The notes under the pieces were generated by a model. It made no database searches and had not been told where the DNA came from. It was given only the letters and a program-made list of their open reading frames with translations. Position numbers and translations under genes: made by a program. Below, in pieces: positions 34,487 to 43,314 of a stretch of 64,000 nucleotides of DNA. The DNA lies in the NCBI GenBank assembly GCA_049965715.1, contig JBMFWA010000001.1:131004-195003 (forward strand), given 5' to 3'. Within the stretch, counting starts at the first letter, position 1. The number at the start of each line of letters is the position of its first letter. This DNA comes from JAKAFX01 sp049965715. GTDB taxonomy: Archaea; Thermoplasmatota; Thermoplasmata; Thermoplasmatales; Thermoplasmataceae.

Positions 34487-34891
34487 TCAATGGTAGAATC
34501 TTGATCTGAAAATAAGATAAAATTCCAGTATCAGGGCTATCCAGAGAATATAAAGAAGAATCAGATGCCCTGTATCGAATGCAGAGCCTGCTATCTGGAT
34601 GACGATCCCGTAGGCGTCATGTGTCCTTCCCTTCTTGAATTTTGCAATCCATTCCTCTTTTGATATATCTGTTTTGTAGGAATCATTGAAGAGATGGGAG
34701 ACAAGATCAACAAGGACTCCAAAGCTTGCAAGCAGTCCGATTTCATTGAGAACAAAATGAAAAAGATCGAGCCTGTTGTACAGGATGAGAACCGTGTAGA
34801 TGATGAAGGAGATCAGTGCAAGGTACACTCCCTTTGTCCTGCCGGTGAGGAAAAGCTTCCACCACTGCCTGACGTTTACCGATGCCGGCAT
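34487..34891 (-). CDS. Small membrane protein, unknown
   Basis: The 134-residue protein has about three hydrophobic helices: GVYLALISFIIYTVLILY, FVLNEIGLLASFGVLVDLVSHLF and HLILLYILWIALILEFYLIF, with a charged loop between the second and third (KTDISKEEWIAKFKKGRTHD). No family was recognised. It lies 72 bases downstream of the class II ribonucleotide reductase gene on the same strand. Confidence 0.6.
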   Translation of the reverse strand: MPASVNVRQWWKLFLTGRTKGVYLALISFIIYTVLILYNRLDLFHFVLNEIGLLASFGVLVDLVSHLFNDSYKTDISKEEWIAKFKKGRTHDAYGIVIQIAGSAFDTGHLILLYILWIALILEFYLIFRSRFYH

Positions 34892-34963
34892 AATGCTGTG
34901 ATCACCAGACCATGGGTATTAAACATTACAAAAAGATGGAAAAGGTTTGATGTGCGCCCAGGT

Positions 34964-37258
34964 CTACGCGGTGCACTTTCCTGTGAGACATGCGGGATCA
35001 AATGTGGAATCAAGCTTGACCATGTTTGGCGTGGTCAGGATTAATTCAGGTACAGGATCCCTTTTCTTCTCATCCTTCTTCTCTGCGGAGAGTCCTGCAT
35101 AGAGGACCTGCTCATTCTTGCTCCTGTCCCTGTAGACGGTGATGCCCTTGCAGTGTAGGTCCCTTGCCATGCGGTATGCTCTTTCCACATCACTGACTGA
35201 AGCCTCCGCTGGAAGGTTTATTGTCTTGGAAACGCCGGAGTCGCAGTATCTCTGGAATGTGGCCTGCATCATTACGTGCCATTCAGGATCGATCTCCATC
35301 GCCGTGGGGAACACCCTCTTGAGGTCCTCCGGCAGGTCAATGTCAGAAAGGTTGCCCTTCTCAGCTATCTTTCTTATGAGATCATCAGAGTAAAGATTCC
35401 TCCTCCGGAGCTCGGCTTCCAGGAACGGATTGGTTTCCATCAGTTCCTGTCCGTCCAGTACGTGCCTCACAAAGGCCAGTGCAAAGAACGGCTCTATGGA
35501 AGAGGAACAGTTGGCTATGATGGAGATTGTCCCGGTGGGTGCGATGGTCGTTGTGGTGGAGTTACGCATAGGTATTCCCTGCTTCTGCCAGTACGATCCC
35601 TCCCATCCCGGGAAATTACCCCTTTCAACTGCAAGTTTGCTCGACTCGTCATGGGAAATGTCATTGAGGAACTTCATCAGCCTCTCCGCTGCATCCAGTG
35701 CATCCTTGCTGTTGTACGGGATTCCAAGTGCAGCAAGCATGTCGGCGAATCCCATGTATCCCAGTCCTATCTTTCTCGTTGTCCTGGTCATAATCCTTAT
35801 CTTGTCAACGGGGAATTTGTTCGCGTCCACTATATCATCAAGGAACCGGATTGCAAGCCTTATGGTTTCCTCGAGTTTCTTGAAATCTATACTGCCGCTG
35901 TCCACGAACTTGGACAGGTTTATTGATCCAAGGTTGCAGGATTCGTAAGGCATCAGCGGCTGTTCTCCACATGGATTGGTCGCCTCAATCTCTCCAAGAT
36001 GCGGCACTGTGTTTCTCTCATTCATCTCATCAAGGAAGATAAGCCCTGGATCCGCAGTCTTCCAGGCCTGTGTGACTATTGCATCCCAGATGGCCTGTGC
36101 CTTGACCCTCTTCTCCACCTTCCTGGTTCTCGGGTTGATGAGGTCCACCATGTCGCCGCTGTCAAGCTTTTCAAAGAAATTCCTGTCGAGCGCAACGGAT
36201 ATGTTGAAATTTTTCAGAACGGTGTTCTCTGAGTCCTTGCTGGTTATGAAGTCGAGGATATCAGGATGATCATAGCGCAGTATACCCATGTTTGCGCCCC
36301 TCCTCTTTCCGCCCTGCTTTATCACATCTGTGGTTGTGTCAAATATCCGCATGAACGAAAGGGGTCCGGACGCAACCCCCCTGGTCGATCCGACAATGTC
36401 ATCCTTCTGCCTCAGCCTGGAAAAAGAGAAACCGGTCCCTCCTCCCGACTTGTGAATCATGGCAGTCTGTTTGAGAGTCTCAAAGATGGATTCAAGTGAA
36501 TCTTCCACGGGAAGAACGAAGCATGCCGACAGCTGACCCATGTTTGTGCCCGCGTTCATAAGTGTGGGCGAGTTTGGAACGAATCTGAGCGAGGACATCT
36601 CCTCCTCAAACTTCTTAATATATTCCGATACCTGAACGCTCCGGTTCTCCACGAATTCCACTAGCTCATCAAACTGGAATTTCGGCTTTGACTCCTTGCT
36701 GACCTCCTCATAGGTTCTCTTCAATATACTGATCTGGTTCTCGTCGAGCTGGTATCCATAACCTTTTGATGGCTTGTTGTGGCTCTTGTACTCGTAGAAA
36801 CCTTCCACTATGCCAACGCTCTTTGCCACTCTTTGAAACATCTCCCTGGGCGTTTCGTAGACATGACCCTCCTCGTCCTTGAGCAGATACCTTGATTCAA
36901 GAACCTTCACTGCATTCAAGGACAGCTTGAGATCGTCCTCGACACCCATCCTCTTCTTTTCCTCACGGATGCTCTTCCTCCTTTCCCTGTAGATAATATA
37001 GGCTCTCGCCACATCCTTGTAAGACTTTCCGTTGAACGATGTGGTCATAAGGACGTCCTCAACGGCGTCCTGTATCTCTTCTACTGTTGGCCTGAGCGTC
37101 TTCTTGGTGATTCTATCAACAACTATATCTGATACTTTCATTGCATCGTCCATGCTTCCGTTTTTAACCGCAAGCATTGCCTTGTAAATTGCTGTGGTGA
37201 TACGTTCCTGATCAAATTTTGCTTCAGAACCATTGCGTTTAATCACTGTTGAAATCAT
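34964..37258 (-). CDS. nrdJ: Class II (B12-dependent) ribonucleotide reductase
   Basis: The 764-residue protein begins with an ATP-cone (VIKRNGSEAKFDQERITTAI to about residue 95) and continues with the radical reductase barrel: SACFVLPVEDSLESIF, KSGGGTGFSFSRLR, the active-site loop NPCGEQPLMPYESCNLGSIN, and IAPTGTISIIANCSSSIEP. The C-terminus ends DPACLTGKCTA, supplying the redox cysteines. Class II enzymes make deoxyribonucleotides with adenosylcobalamin and need no oxygen. A TATA box at 37281-37290 lies 25-30 bases before the ATG, so the mRNA is probably leaderless. The gene coexists with a class I system a few kb away. Confidence 0.92.
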   Translation of the reverse strand: MISTVIKRNGSEAKFDQERITTAIYKAMLAVKNGSMDDAMKVSDIVVDRITKKTLRPTVEEIQDAVEDVLMTTSFNGKSYKDVARAYIIYRERRKSIREEKKRMGVEDDLKLSLNAVKVLESRYLLKDEEGHVYETPREMFQRVAKSVGIVEGFYEYKSHNKPSKGYGYQLDENQISILKRTYEEVSKESKPKFQFDELVEFVENRSVQVSEYIKKFEEEMSSLRFVPNSPTLMNAGTNMGQLSACFVLPVEDSLESIFETLKQTAMIHKSGGGTGFSFSRLRQKDDIVGSTRGVASGPLSFMRIFDTTTDVIKQGGKRRGANMGILRYDHPDILDFITSKDSENTVLKNFNISVALDRNFFEKLDSGDMVDLINPRTRKVEKRVKAQAIWDAIVTQAWKTADPGLIFLDEMNERNTVPHLGEIEATNPCGEQPLMPYESCNLGSINLSKFVDSGSIDFKKLEETIRLAIRFLDDIVDANKFPVDKIRIMTRTTRKIGLGYMGFADMLAALGIPYNSKDALDAAERLMKFLNDISHDESSKLAVERGNFPGWEGSYWQKQGIPMRNSTTTTIAPTGTISIIANCSSSIEPFFALAFVRHVLDGQELMETNPFLEAELRRRNLYSDDLIRKIAEKGNLSDIDLPEDLKRVFPTAMEIDPEWHVMMQATFQRYCDSGVSKTINLPAEASVSDVERAYRMARDLHCKGITVYRDRSKNEQVLYAGLSAEKKDEKKRDPVPELILTTPNMVKLDSTFDPACLTGKCTA

Positions 37259-37290
37259 TAACTAAACACATTAGTAGAGGAAATATAAAT

Positions 37291-37307
37291 GTTTACCACA
37301 GTTTACC
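37291..37307. promoter_or_regulatory. GGTAAAC tandem repeat at the nrdJ promoter
   Basis: On the minus strand GGTAAAC is repeated after exactly 10 bases (GGTAAACTGTGGTAAAC), directly upstream of the nrdJ TATA box. Both copies lie on the same face of the helix and overlap the TFB contact region. Similar GGTAAA copies lie upstream of nrdA. This fits a shared regulator of ribonucleotide reductase genes. Confidence 0.45.
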
Positions 37308-37502
37308 GCGTGGTTCTGCAATTACAATTTAACACATAACTACTGTATGTTGACACTAGTTCAGGTTTTTCAAATGTTTTCGTAGCAATCAAAGGAATCT
37401 TTCAATTCATTCCATGAAAAAACTTCAGTGATTCCATGACAGATAGAGAAGGGGATTCACTTCTGCATTCCCACCATCCTTTCAATTTTCAAGAGCAGTA
37501 AG

Positions 37503-38126
37503 TTACTCCCAGTTCCTGGAGATCTCCGCACCCTTCATGACGATCATCTGGGTGCGCATAACCTTCAGGGATGCTTCGTGCAGTTCCTTATCCCTTGACG
37601 ACACGCAATCCTCTGCCACAACAGCATAGAAGCCTCTGTTTGCGGCTGATCTGGCACTGGACTCAATCCCCACCTCTGTCGATATACCCGCGAATACGAT
37701 GGTCTCGATACCCGCATTGCGGACCATCATCTCAAAGTTGGTTCCCACAAAGATATCTGCGGTGTTCTTGTTGATGACCACGTCGCCTTCAGCCGGTGCG
37801 ATATCCCTGTATATTTCGGACTCGGGTGATCCCGGGGCCATGAAGGAAGCTTTTCTTGGGTCGCTGACTCCCATTCTCCTCATTGTGGAGTACAGTCTCG
37901 GGGAGCTCTCATAGCGGAACGGCAGAGGCGTGATCTTTGTGTAGAAGACCGGAACCCTGGCCTTTCTTGCACTCTTTATGAGCCTTTCCAGTTCCGGAAC
38001 AAATTCAGATTTGTTGAATATTGCGCTGACGAGTCCGTTCTGCACGTCCCATACGACAAGTGCAGTATGCTTTGGATTCAGGATCTCATTCGGCGTCTCA
38101 TGAATGGTTTTTCCTTCAATGTTCAT
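37503..38126 (-). CDS. Isochorismatase-family hydrolase lacking the catalytic Cys
   Basis: The 207-residue protein has the family Asp (ALVVWDVQNGL) and Lys (VVINKNTADIF), but the nucleophile motif, usually G-x-x-T-x-x-C, reads GISTEVGIESSARSA, with Gly in place of Cys. Isochorismatases proper also lack Cys and use Asp, while nicotinamidases and ureidoacrylate-type amidases need it. So an ether-hydrolase-like activity or loss of function is possible. It stands alone between the two ribonucleotide reductase loci. Confidence 0.75.
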   Translation of the reverse strand: MNIEGKTIHETPNEILNPKHTALVVWDVQNGLVSAIFNKSEFVPELERLIKSARKARVPVFYTKITPLPFRYESSPRLYSTMRRMGVSDPRKASFMAPGSPESEIYRDIAPAEGDVVINKNTADIFVGTNFEMMVRNAGIETIVFAGISTEVGIESSARSAANRGFYAVVAEDCVSSRDKELHEASLKVMRTQMIVMKGAEISRNWE

Positions 38127-38234
38127 ATGAGAAAATAACTTAAGTGTATTAATTATTTTTCAGGCGTATCCATGTAGAGTGAAAGAATATCGCTGCATTC
38201 CACTCCTCGGGAATGTGTGTTAATCCGGGCAGAT

Positions 38235-39284
38235 CTAATCGCCTGGAGGCTTGAGCTTGTTCAGATTTATGATCCCGCCGAACTTCTGGTAATTTGTGAC
38301 CCTCCTTTCGAAGAAATCGGTCTTGGTGGAGTTCATGGAGGCGAACGAGTCAACCCAGGGCATGGGATGTTCAGTTATCTCCGGATAAGGTTTCGGCAGG
38401 GAGATCGCCTCGCATCTTATGTTTGCCAGATATTTTATGTACCGATCTATGAGGGAATCTGTAAGTCCCAGAATCTGGTTTCTCGTGACATACTGCCCCC
38501 ATGCGATCTCATGATTGACTGCAGTCCTGACCATTTCAAGTAGATAATCATCCATCTCCTTCGTGAACCATCCCGGATTTTCGTCCCTGAGAACATTGAG
38601 TATGTTGGTGAAGAGCGCTAGATGTGTGTTCTCATCCCTCTGTATCAGCCTGATCATGCTGACGGTTCCGCCCATTTTTCCCTGCCTTCCAAGCGCATAG
38701 AAAAATGCAAAACCACTGTAGAAGTACACACCTTCAAGGAGAAAATCAGCCATGCTGGATTTTATGAAATTTACGTCGCTGGGATTCCTGATGAATTCCT
38801 CGTACAGATCGGTTATGAATCTGTTTCTCCTCATGAGATGGGCATCATCTTTCCACATCGAGTACACGGAATCCCTTGTGACCTGATCCACAACCGAAGT
38901 GAGCAGGTAATCGTAGCTCTGGGCATGTATCGTCTCAAAGAATGCCTGCGCCTTGAGGCATGCGGTCACTTCAGGTGCTGTTATGTATGAAGCTATCGCT
39001 CCCAGATTGTCGATCTGTATGCTGTCCAGGAAAATCAGGAACGAGAGAGTCTTCTGATAGGCATCCTGCTCGTATGGTGTCAGAGTTGGAAACTGCTTCT
39101 TGTCCTCACCGAGCGGGATCTCGTCAGGAATCCAGAAGAAGCTCCTCATCTTCTTGTACAGCGGTTCAGCCCACGAATACTTGCAATGGTTAAATTCCAG
39201 CAGATTCGTGGAAGGGCCGCCAACCAGTCTCTGCATGCTCAGATCCCTTGTCCCTTCCGGATTGAATAATTTTTTTACCTCCAT
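38235..39284 (-). CDS. nrdB: Class I ribonucleotide reductase R2 subunit
   Basis: The 349-residue protein has the complete R2 metal site: D87 (LIFLDSIQ), E117 and H120 (FETIH), E184 (LLEGVYFY), E218 and H221 (RDENTHL), with the radical Tyr at 124. Spacing between the second pair equals that of E. coli R2. The C-terminal tail FFERRVTNYQKFGG, needed to dock with NrdA and pass the radical, is present. A perfect ribosome-binding site, GAGGTGAT, overlaps the nrdA stop codon 12 bases upstream, so both subunits are made together. Oxygen is presumably needed to form the radical. Confidence 0.93.
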   Translation of the reverse strand: MEVKKLFNPEGTRDLSMQRLVGGPSTNLLEFNHCKYSWAEPLYKKMRSFFWIPDEIPLGEDKKQFPTLTPYEQDAYQKTLSFLIFLDSIQIDNLGAIASYITAPEVTACLKAQAFFETIHAQSYDYLLTSVVDQVTRDSVYSMWKDDAHLMRRNRFITDLYEEFIRNPSDVNFIKSSMADFLLEGVYFYSGFAFFYALGRQGKMGGTVSMIRLIQRDENTHLALFTNILNVLRDENPGWFTKEMDDYLLEMVRTAVNHEIAWGQYVTRNQILGLTDSLIDRYIKYLANIRCEAISLPKPYPEITEHPMPWVDSFASMNSTKTDFFERRVTNYQKFGGIINLNKLKPPGD

Positions 39285-39295
39285 AACCGATCACC

Positions 39296-41935
39296 TCAAG
39301 CCTGGCATGATTCGCAGGTGCTGTCCGAGCTGTCCTCCTCAATGGTGAAATTCCTGAAATAGTAGATGGTCTTGACACCGAGCTTCCAGGCCTTGTGATA
39401 TATCTCCAGAAACTTCTGCTCATCCATCTCCGGCGTGGCATATATGTTCATTGACTGTGACTGATCGAGGTGCCTCTGCCTCACTGCGGCAGCTCTGATG
39501 CTCCACTCCTGATCTATCTGGTGGGCGCCCTTGTAGAGAGGGAGATTGCCTGCAGTGAGTTCCGGCGCAACCTGTCTTATGAGGAAACCTTTCTTCTCCT
39601 CTGTGAACACAGGCTTGAATACCGGATCTATACCTGCTGTGGAACCCGCTATGACGGATGTCGATCCTGTGGGCGCAATGGCCATCAGGTAGCCATTCCT
39701 CAAACCGTTCTTATGGACTTCGTCAGCAAGCTGTTTCCATCTGTCGCTATCATAATTCCTAATCCTGAAGTATTCGCCTGTATCCCAGTCGCTTCCCCTG
39801 AAAAGAGGATACGCCCCCTTCTCCATGGCAAGTTCCATGGAGGATTTGATTGCAAGGTAGTTGATCTCCTCGAACAGCTTATCCATGTATGTGAGATGAT
39901 CCTCAGATTCCCATGGAATGCCCTTCTTGACCAGGTGCTGATGGTAACCGGAGATTCCGATGCCTATTGCCCTGTATCGCATATTCGTGCGCAGCGCCTG
40001 TTCAAGCGGAAGATTGTTCATGGCGATGACATCGTCAAGCATCCTGACCTGTACTGGGATCACATCCCTCAGTTTCTCGACCGTATCTGTCCTGCCGAGG
40101 TTGATGGATGAAAGATTGCACACAACCAGATCGCCGGACCTGTATTCCTGCCTTATCATGTCATCACTGAGATTGTCACCTATCTTCACAGTTGGAGACT
40201 GATTCTGGCATATTTCCGTACACAGGTTCGATGAGTAGACCATGCCGGCGTGCTTGTTCGGATTTGTCCTGTTGACGGTGTCGCGATTGAATATGAAGGG
40301 TCCACCTGTCTCATACAGGCTTTTCAGGATGAGTCCCATTATGTCCAGGGAGGACATCTCCTTCTTTTCTATCTCCGGGTCACTGACGCACTCCATGTAC
40401 CTTTTCTCAAATTCCTCGCCCCAGAAATCCTCAAGGGACCATCCTTTCTTTATCCGAATCTCATTTGGATCGAAGAGATACCAGGTTCCGTTTCTTTCCA
40501 TGGTCTTGTAAAACAGATCGGGTATGCACACTCCGGGGAAGATGTCATGGGCCTTCCTTCTCTCGTCGCCGTTGTTTGTCTTGAGGTCCAGGAAATCTAT
40601 GATGTCATTGTGCCATATGTCAAGCCAGATGGTGACGGCACCAGCTCTCTGTCCCAGCTGGTTCACAGATACTGCTGTATCGTTATATAGCCTGACCCAC
40701 GGTATGATTCCGCTACCGGCCCCCTTATAGCCTCTTATGGTGCTTCCCAGCGACCTGAGTTTGCCAAGATAGACACCCATGCCTCCACCATTCTGCGAAA
40801 CCTTTGCAAACGTGGTCAGTCCGTCAAATATGCCCTGAAGGGAATCCTCGGGCGTGTCTATGAAACATGAACTCAGCTGACCGGACGGTCTCCTTGCATT
40901 GGCAAATGTTGGTGTTGCCATGGTGATGAAGAGATTTGAAAGAACATCGTAAAATTTCTTTGCCCAGCCAAGCCTTTCCTCCTTCTTTTCGGCCAGCGAA
41001 AGATACATGGCAATGCCCATGAAGACCTCCTGCGGAAGTTCCATGACCTCATTATCCGGTCCCCTGACGGCATACCTGTCGCTCAAGTGCTTCAGGCCGG
41101 GATACGTAAAAAGGAGATCCCTTTCCGGTCTTATGTATGCCCCAAGAGTCTTTATCTCGCTTTCCGAGAAATTCTCAAGCATCCTTCTGTCATATCGTCC
41201 AATCTCTGTGAGTTTCCTTATGAGATCATAAAAATCCCCATAATCTGAACCGCTGTAATTCCTGGTTCTTCCAGCATCCTGGTAAAGATCATGAAGAAGG
41301 AGTCTCGCAGCCACATAGGTCCAGTTTGGCTGTTTCGTCGAGGTCTTCTCATTCGCCACCTTGATGAGCGTTTCCTGGATCTGCCTGGTGGATATGCCTT
41401 CGTAGAAGTGAAGCTGCGAGTCAAGCTCAAGATCTATTGGATCAACACCTTCCAGTCCCATGCATGCCTTCTCTATTACATTCCTGATTTTGGTGATGTC
41501 TATGGGTACTCTCTGCCCCTGTCTGTTGGTGACTGTCGAAGGTCGCAGTTTCAATTCTATTGGAGGTTCGTTCTCAAGCACGTACTTCTGTTTCTGCACG
41601 ATTTTAAGCTGCACGTCGCTTTCTATCCTCTGTTTTTCCTCCCTTATCCTCTTGTGGTTTTCTCTGTAAAGGATGTATGATTCGGCAACATCCGAGAACG
41701 TTTTTCCGCCTATCCTGTCATTCATGAGGGATTCTATCACTACATCCTGCACCTGTTCCACTGTGGGCCGGCTGGTCAGAGTCTCCAGTTTCATCACGGA
41801 CAGCTGGGATATCTTTTCAGCATCCTCAAGATTCCCGTTGCCTACCGATGTCATTGCCTTGAATATTGCCTCTGTGATCTTCTTCTGCTGGAATGGTACA
41901 ATCTTACCGTCTCTCTTCACTATATCCTTAATCAT
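39296..41935 (-). CDS. nrdA: Class I ribonucleotide reductase catalytic subunit, two ATP cones
   Basis: The 879-residue protein has one ATP cone at residues 1-90 (IVKRDGKIVPFQQKKITEA) and a second at about 130-225 (VTNRQGQRVPIDITKIRNVI), then the reductase barrel: SSCFIDTPEDSLQGIF, QNGGGMGVYLGKLRS, NLCTEICQ, VVCNLSSINLGR and APTGSTSVIAGSTAG. The C-terminal redox pair is in DSTCESCQA. It reduces ribonucleoside diphosphates using the radical of NrdB. Duplicated cones usually mean elaborate dATP control. GAGGGGG eight to nine bases before the ATG is the ribosome-binding site. Confidence 0.93.
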   Translation of the reverse strand: MIKDIVKRDGKIVPFQQKKITEAIFKAMTSVGNGNLEDAEKISQLSVMKLETLTSRPTVEQVQDVVIESLMNDRIGGKTFSDVAESYILYRENHKRIREEKQRIESDVQLKIVQKQKYVLENEPPIELKLRPSTVTNRQGQRVPIDITKIRNVIEKACMGLEGVDPIDLELDSQLHFYEGISTRQIQETLIKVANEKTSTKQPNWTYVAARLLLHDLYQDAGRTRNYSGSDYGDFYDLIRKLTEIGRYDRRMLENFSESEIKTLGAYIRPERDLLFTYPGLKHLSDRYAVRGPDNEVMELPQEVFMGIAMYLSLAEKKEERLGWAKKFYDVLSNLFITMATPTFANARRPSGQLSSCFIDTPEDSLQGIFDGLTTFAKVSQNGGGMGVYLGKLRSLGSTIRGYKGAGSGIIPWVRLYNDTAVSVNQLGQRAGAVTIWLDIWHNDIIDFLDLKTNNGDERRKAHDIFPGVCIPDLFYKTMERNGTWYLFDPNEIRIKKGWSLEDFWGEEFEKRYMECVSDPEIEKKEMSSLDIMGLILKSLYETGGPFIFNRDTVNRTNPNKHAGMVYSSNLCTEICQNQSPTVKIGDNLSDDMIRQEYRSGDLVVCNLSSINLGRTDTVEKLRDVIPVQVRMLDDVIAMNNLPLEQALRTNMRYRAIGIGISGYHQHLVKKGIPWESEDHLTYMDKLFEEINYLAIKSSMELAMEKGAYPLFRGSDWDTGEYFRIRNYDSDRWKQLADEVHKNGLRNGYLMAIAPTGSTSVIAGSTAGIDPVFKPVFTEEKKGFLIRQVAPELTAGNLPLYKGAHQIDQEWSIRAAAVRQRHLDQSQSMNIYATPEMDEQKFLEIYHKAWKLGVKTIYYFRNFTIEEDSSDSTCESCQA

Positions 41936-42437
41936 GTGGAAACTTCCCCCTCAAAATCCCGTAAAACTTTAATTCACAGAATAATTGATAAACTCTTTTC
42001 ATACCAGAAATGAACCAGAATTGATCAAACATGGTTAACAATTTAGTTCTGCTATTGGTAAATAACATGGTAAAATAAGTAAAACCTATTTAGTTTTTAA
42101 GACTTTCTTTACAATTTTAGTAAAAAGTGATACGCATACAAGACCGTTTATCTGCATTCTAAAGCGATTTCACCATGCTATCACATCATATCCGTCGTAT
42201 CTAAACATTTGTCATTCAACGGAATTTGCTGTTTCCCTCTTTGAATCGCTAGTGATCCGATCCGTTTATATTGAAAATGAAATCAGATATACAAATGCTT
42301 AAATAAATCAAAAAGGGATCAAAGTTTTCGCTCCGTTAACAGGAAGAACAAAGATGTACGGAGGATTGAATTACTGTTAACAGCAACTTGAATTTCCATA
42401 CAAAGTCAATTATATTGATGGAATCTATTCGGTTTTA
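41936..42437. other. 500-base gene-free regulatory region upstream of nrdAB
   Basis: No gene was found here. The region is AT-rich and divergent, between nrdA and a GNAT gene. It holds GGTAAA at 42057-42062 and 42069-42074 and GGTTAAC at 42033-42039, an exact repeat GTTAACAG at 42335 and 42376, the palindrome CTGTTAACAG at 42374-42383, and a TATA-like TTATATT at 42410-42416 that places a leaderless start at 42438. A long nrdA leader is likely. Confidence 0.5.
42057..42074. promoter_or_regulatory. GGTAAA tandem repeat upstream of nrdA
   Basis: GGTAAA is repeated after 12 bases on the plus strand (GGTAAATAACATGGTAAA), with AGTAAA following nearby at 42079-42084. The copies lie about 125 bases before the nrdA start and run in the opposite orientation to the copies at the nrdJ promoter. 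A shared regulator is inferred. Confidence 0.35.
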
Positions 42438-42929
42438 ATGAAGCTGACGTTCAAATTGCCCAGAGGATATCACTGGATAAAAAAGAGTGATGTACGATTC
42501 GAAATAATTTCTGGAAATAGAACAATGGACAGTTACTCACTTGAGAGATTCTACGAGGATTCTCTGAGACAGGACACATTTGTATCTCTCAGAAAGGTGA
42601 AGGGAAAACCCATAGGAATAATTGAACTCACATTTCATAAAAGAAAAGTAGAAGGAATTGATGACAACCCAGACTTTTATGAGTATAGTTTGGTGGTAGA
42701 GCTTCTTTCCGTTGATAAGTCTTATCAGGGGACGGGTATCGGTACTGATCTTATGGCTCTGGCCGAAAATATAGCTCATTCACTGAACGCGTATAAGATA
42801 TTACTGGAAGCTGTTGAAGATAAGGTCAACTTCTATAAAAAACTGGGTTACTACGTTAAAGGTCCAAAGTACATAGATGCTGATTGGGGCACACTGGTGC
42901 CTATGGAAAGAATTATTTCGTCTATGTGA
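42438..42929 (+). CDS. GNAT-family N-acetyltransferase
   Basis: The 163-residue protein has the acetyl-CoA motif SYQGTGIGTDLMALAE (about 95-110) on the usual beta4-alpha3 turn, and a late KVNFYKKLGYYVKG typical of GNAT motif B. The substrate is not predictable. The ATG lies about 25 bases after a TATA-like box, so it is probably leaderless. The gene is AT-richer than its neighbours. Confidence 0.85.
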   Translation: MKLTFKLPRGYHWIKKSDVRFEIISGNRTMDSYSLERFYEDSLRQDTFVSLRKVKGKPIGIIELTFHKRKVEGIDDNPDFYEYSLVVELLSVDKSYQGTGIGTDLMALAENIAHSLNAYKILLEAVEDKVNFYKKLGYYVKGPKYIDADWGTLVPMERIISSM

Positions 42930-42977
42930 AATTTTAAAATTCGGCACATATAAATAATACAACAGTCATACCGGAGT

Positions 42978-43238
42978 ATGGAAAGTAACAAAGGTATTGT
43001 AAAAATTTCCATCTCCGTTAGCTCGGAACTCAATAGGGCGATGGAAACCATGTGCGTAAAGACCGGATTTAGTAAATCAAGACTTATTGAAAACATACTT
43101 AGGGAGAACAAAGACATGAATAGATTTATACAAGCAATAAGGTCGGAAAGTGGGGGCTTCTTTACAGGCAAAGTTAATGATTCTTCTAAAGAAGGTGTGG
43201 AAAAAAATAAGAAACATTACGCAAAAAAAGAGATTTAA
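42978..43238 (+). CDS. Ribbon-helix-helix DNA-binding protein
   Basis: The 86-residue protein has an RHH fold at residues 6-50: IVKISISVSSELNRAMETMC and TGFSKSRLIENILRENKDM. The C-terminal 35 residues are charged and probably disordered (EGVEKNKKHYAKKEI). No toxin gene follows on this strand, so it may be a stand-alone regulator or an orphan antitoxin. It ends 76 bases before the convergent R2 paralogue gene. Confidence 0.75.
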   Translation: MESNKGIVKISISVSSELNRAMETMCVKTGFSKSRLIENILRENKDMNRFIQAIRSESGGFFTGKVNDSSKEGVEKNKKHYAKKEI

Positions 43239-43314
43239 TCAGGGCTTGGGCTATCACTGAAATGGAACAGATCGGTCATTGTAGTATATGAAATAATAAC
43301 TTTCAGGGTAATAC

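Noticed and set aside
34441..34500. Coding-like minus-strand tail reading LPLNAWIADLVKNGAISP past the 34487-34891 gene
   Set aside because: Could be a frameshifted extension of that membrane protein, but it is under 20 residues and has no recognisable homology.
35276..40690. Long plus-strand frames opposite nrdJ and nrdA (for example 35276-35926 and 39470-40111)
   Set aside because: They are antisense shadows of well-supported reductase genes; their translations are Cys/Arg-rich with no family resemblance.
42335..42383. GTTAACAG repeat and CTGTTAACAG palindrome as an operator
   Set aside because: Short and AT-rich in a long AT-rich gap, and not placed relative to a clear promoter; listed only as content of the gap.
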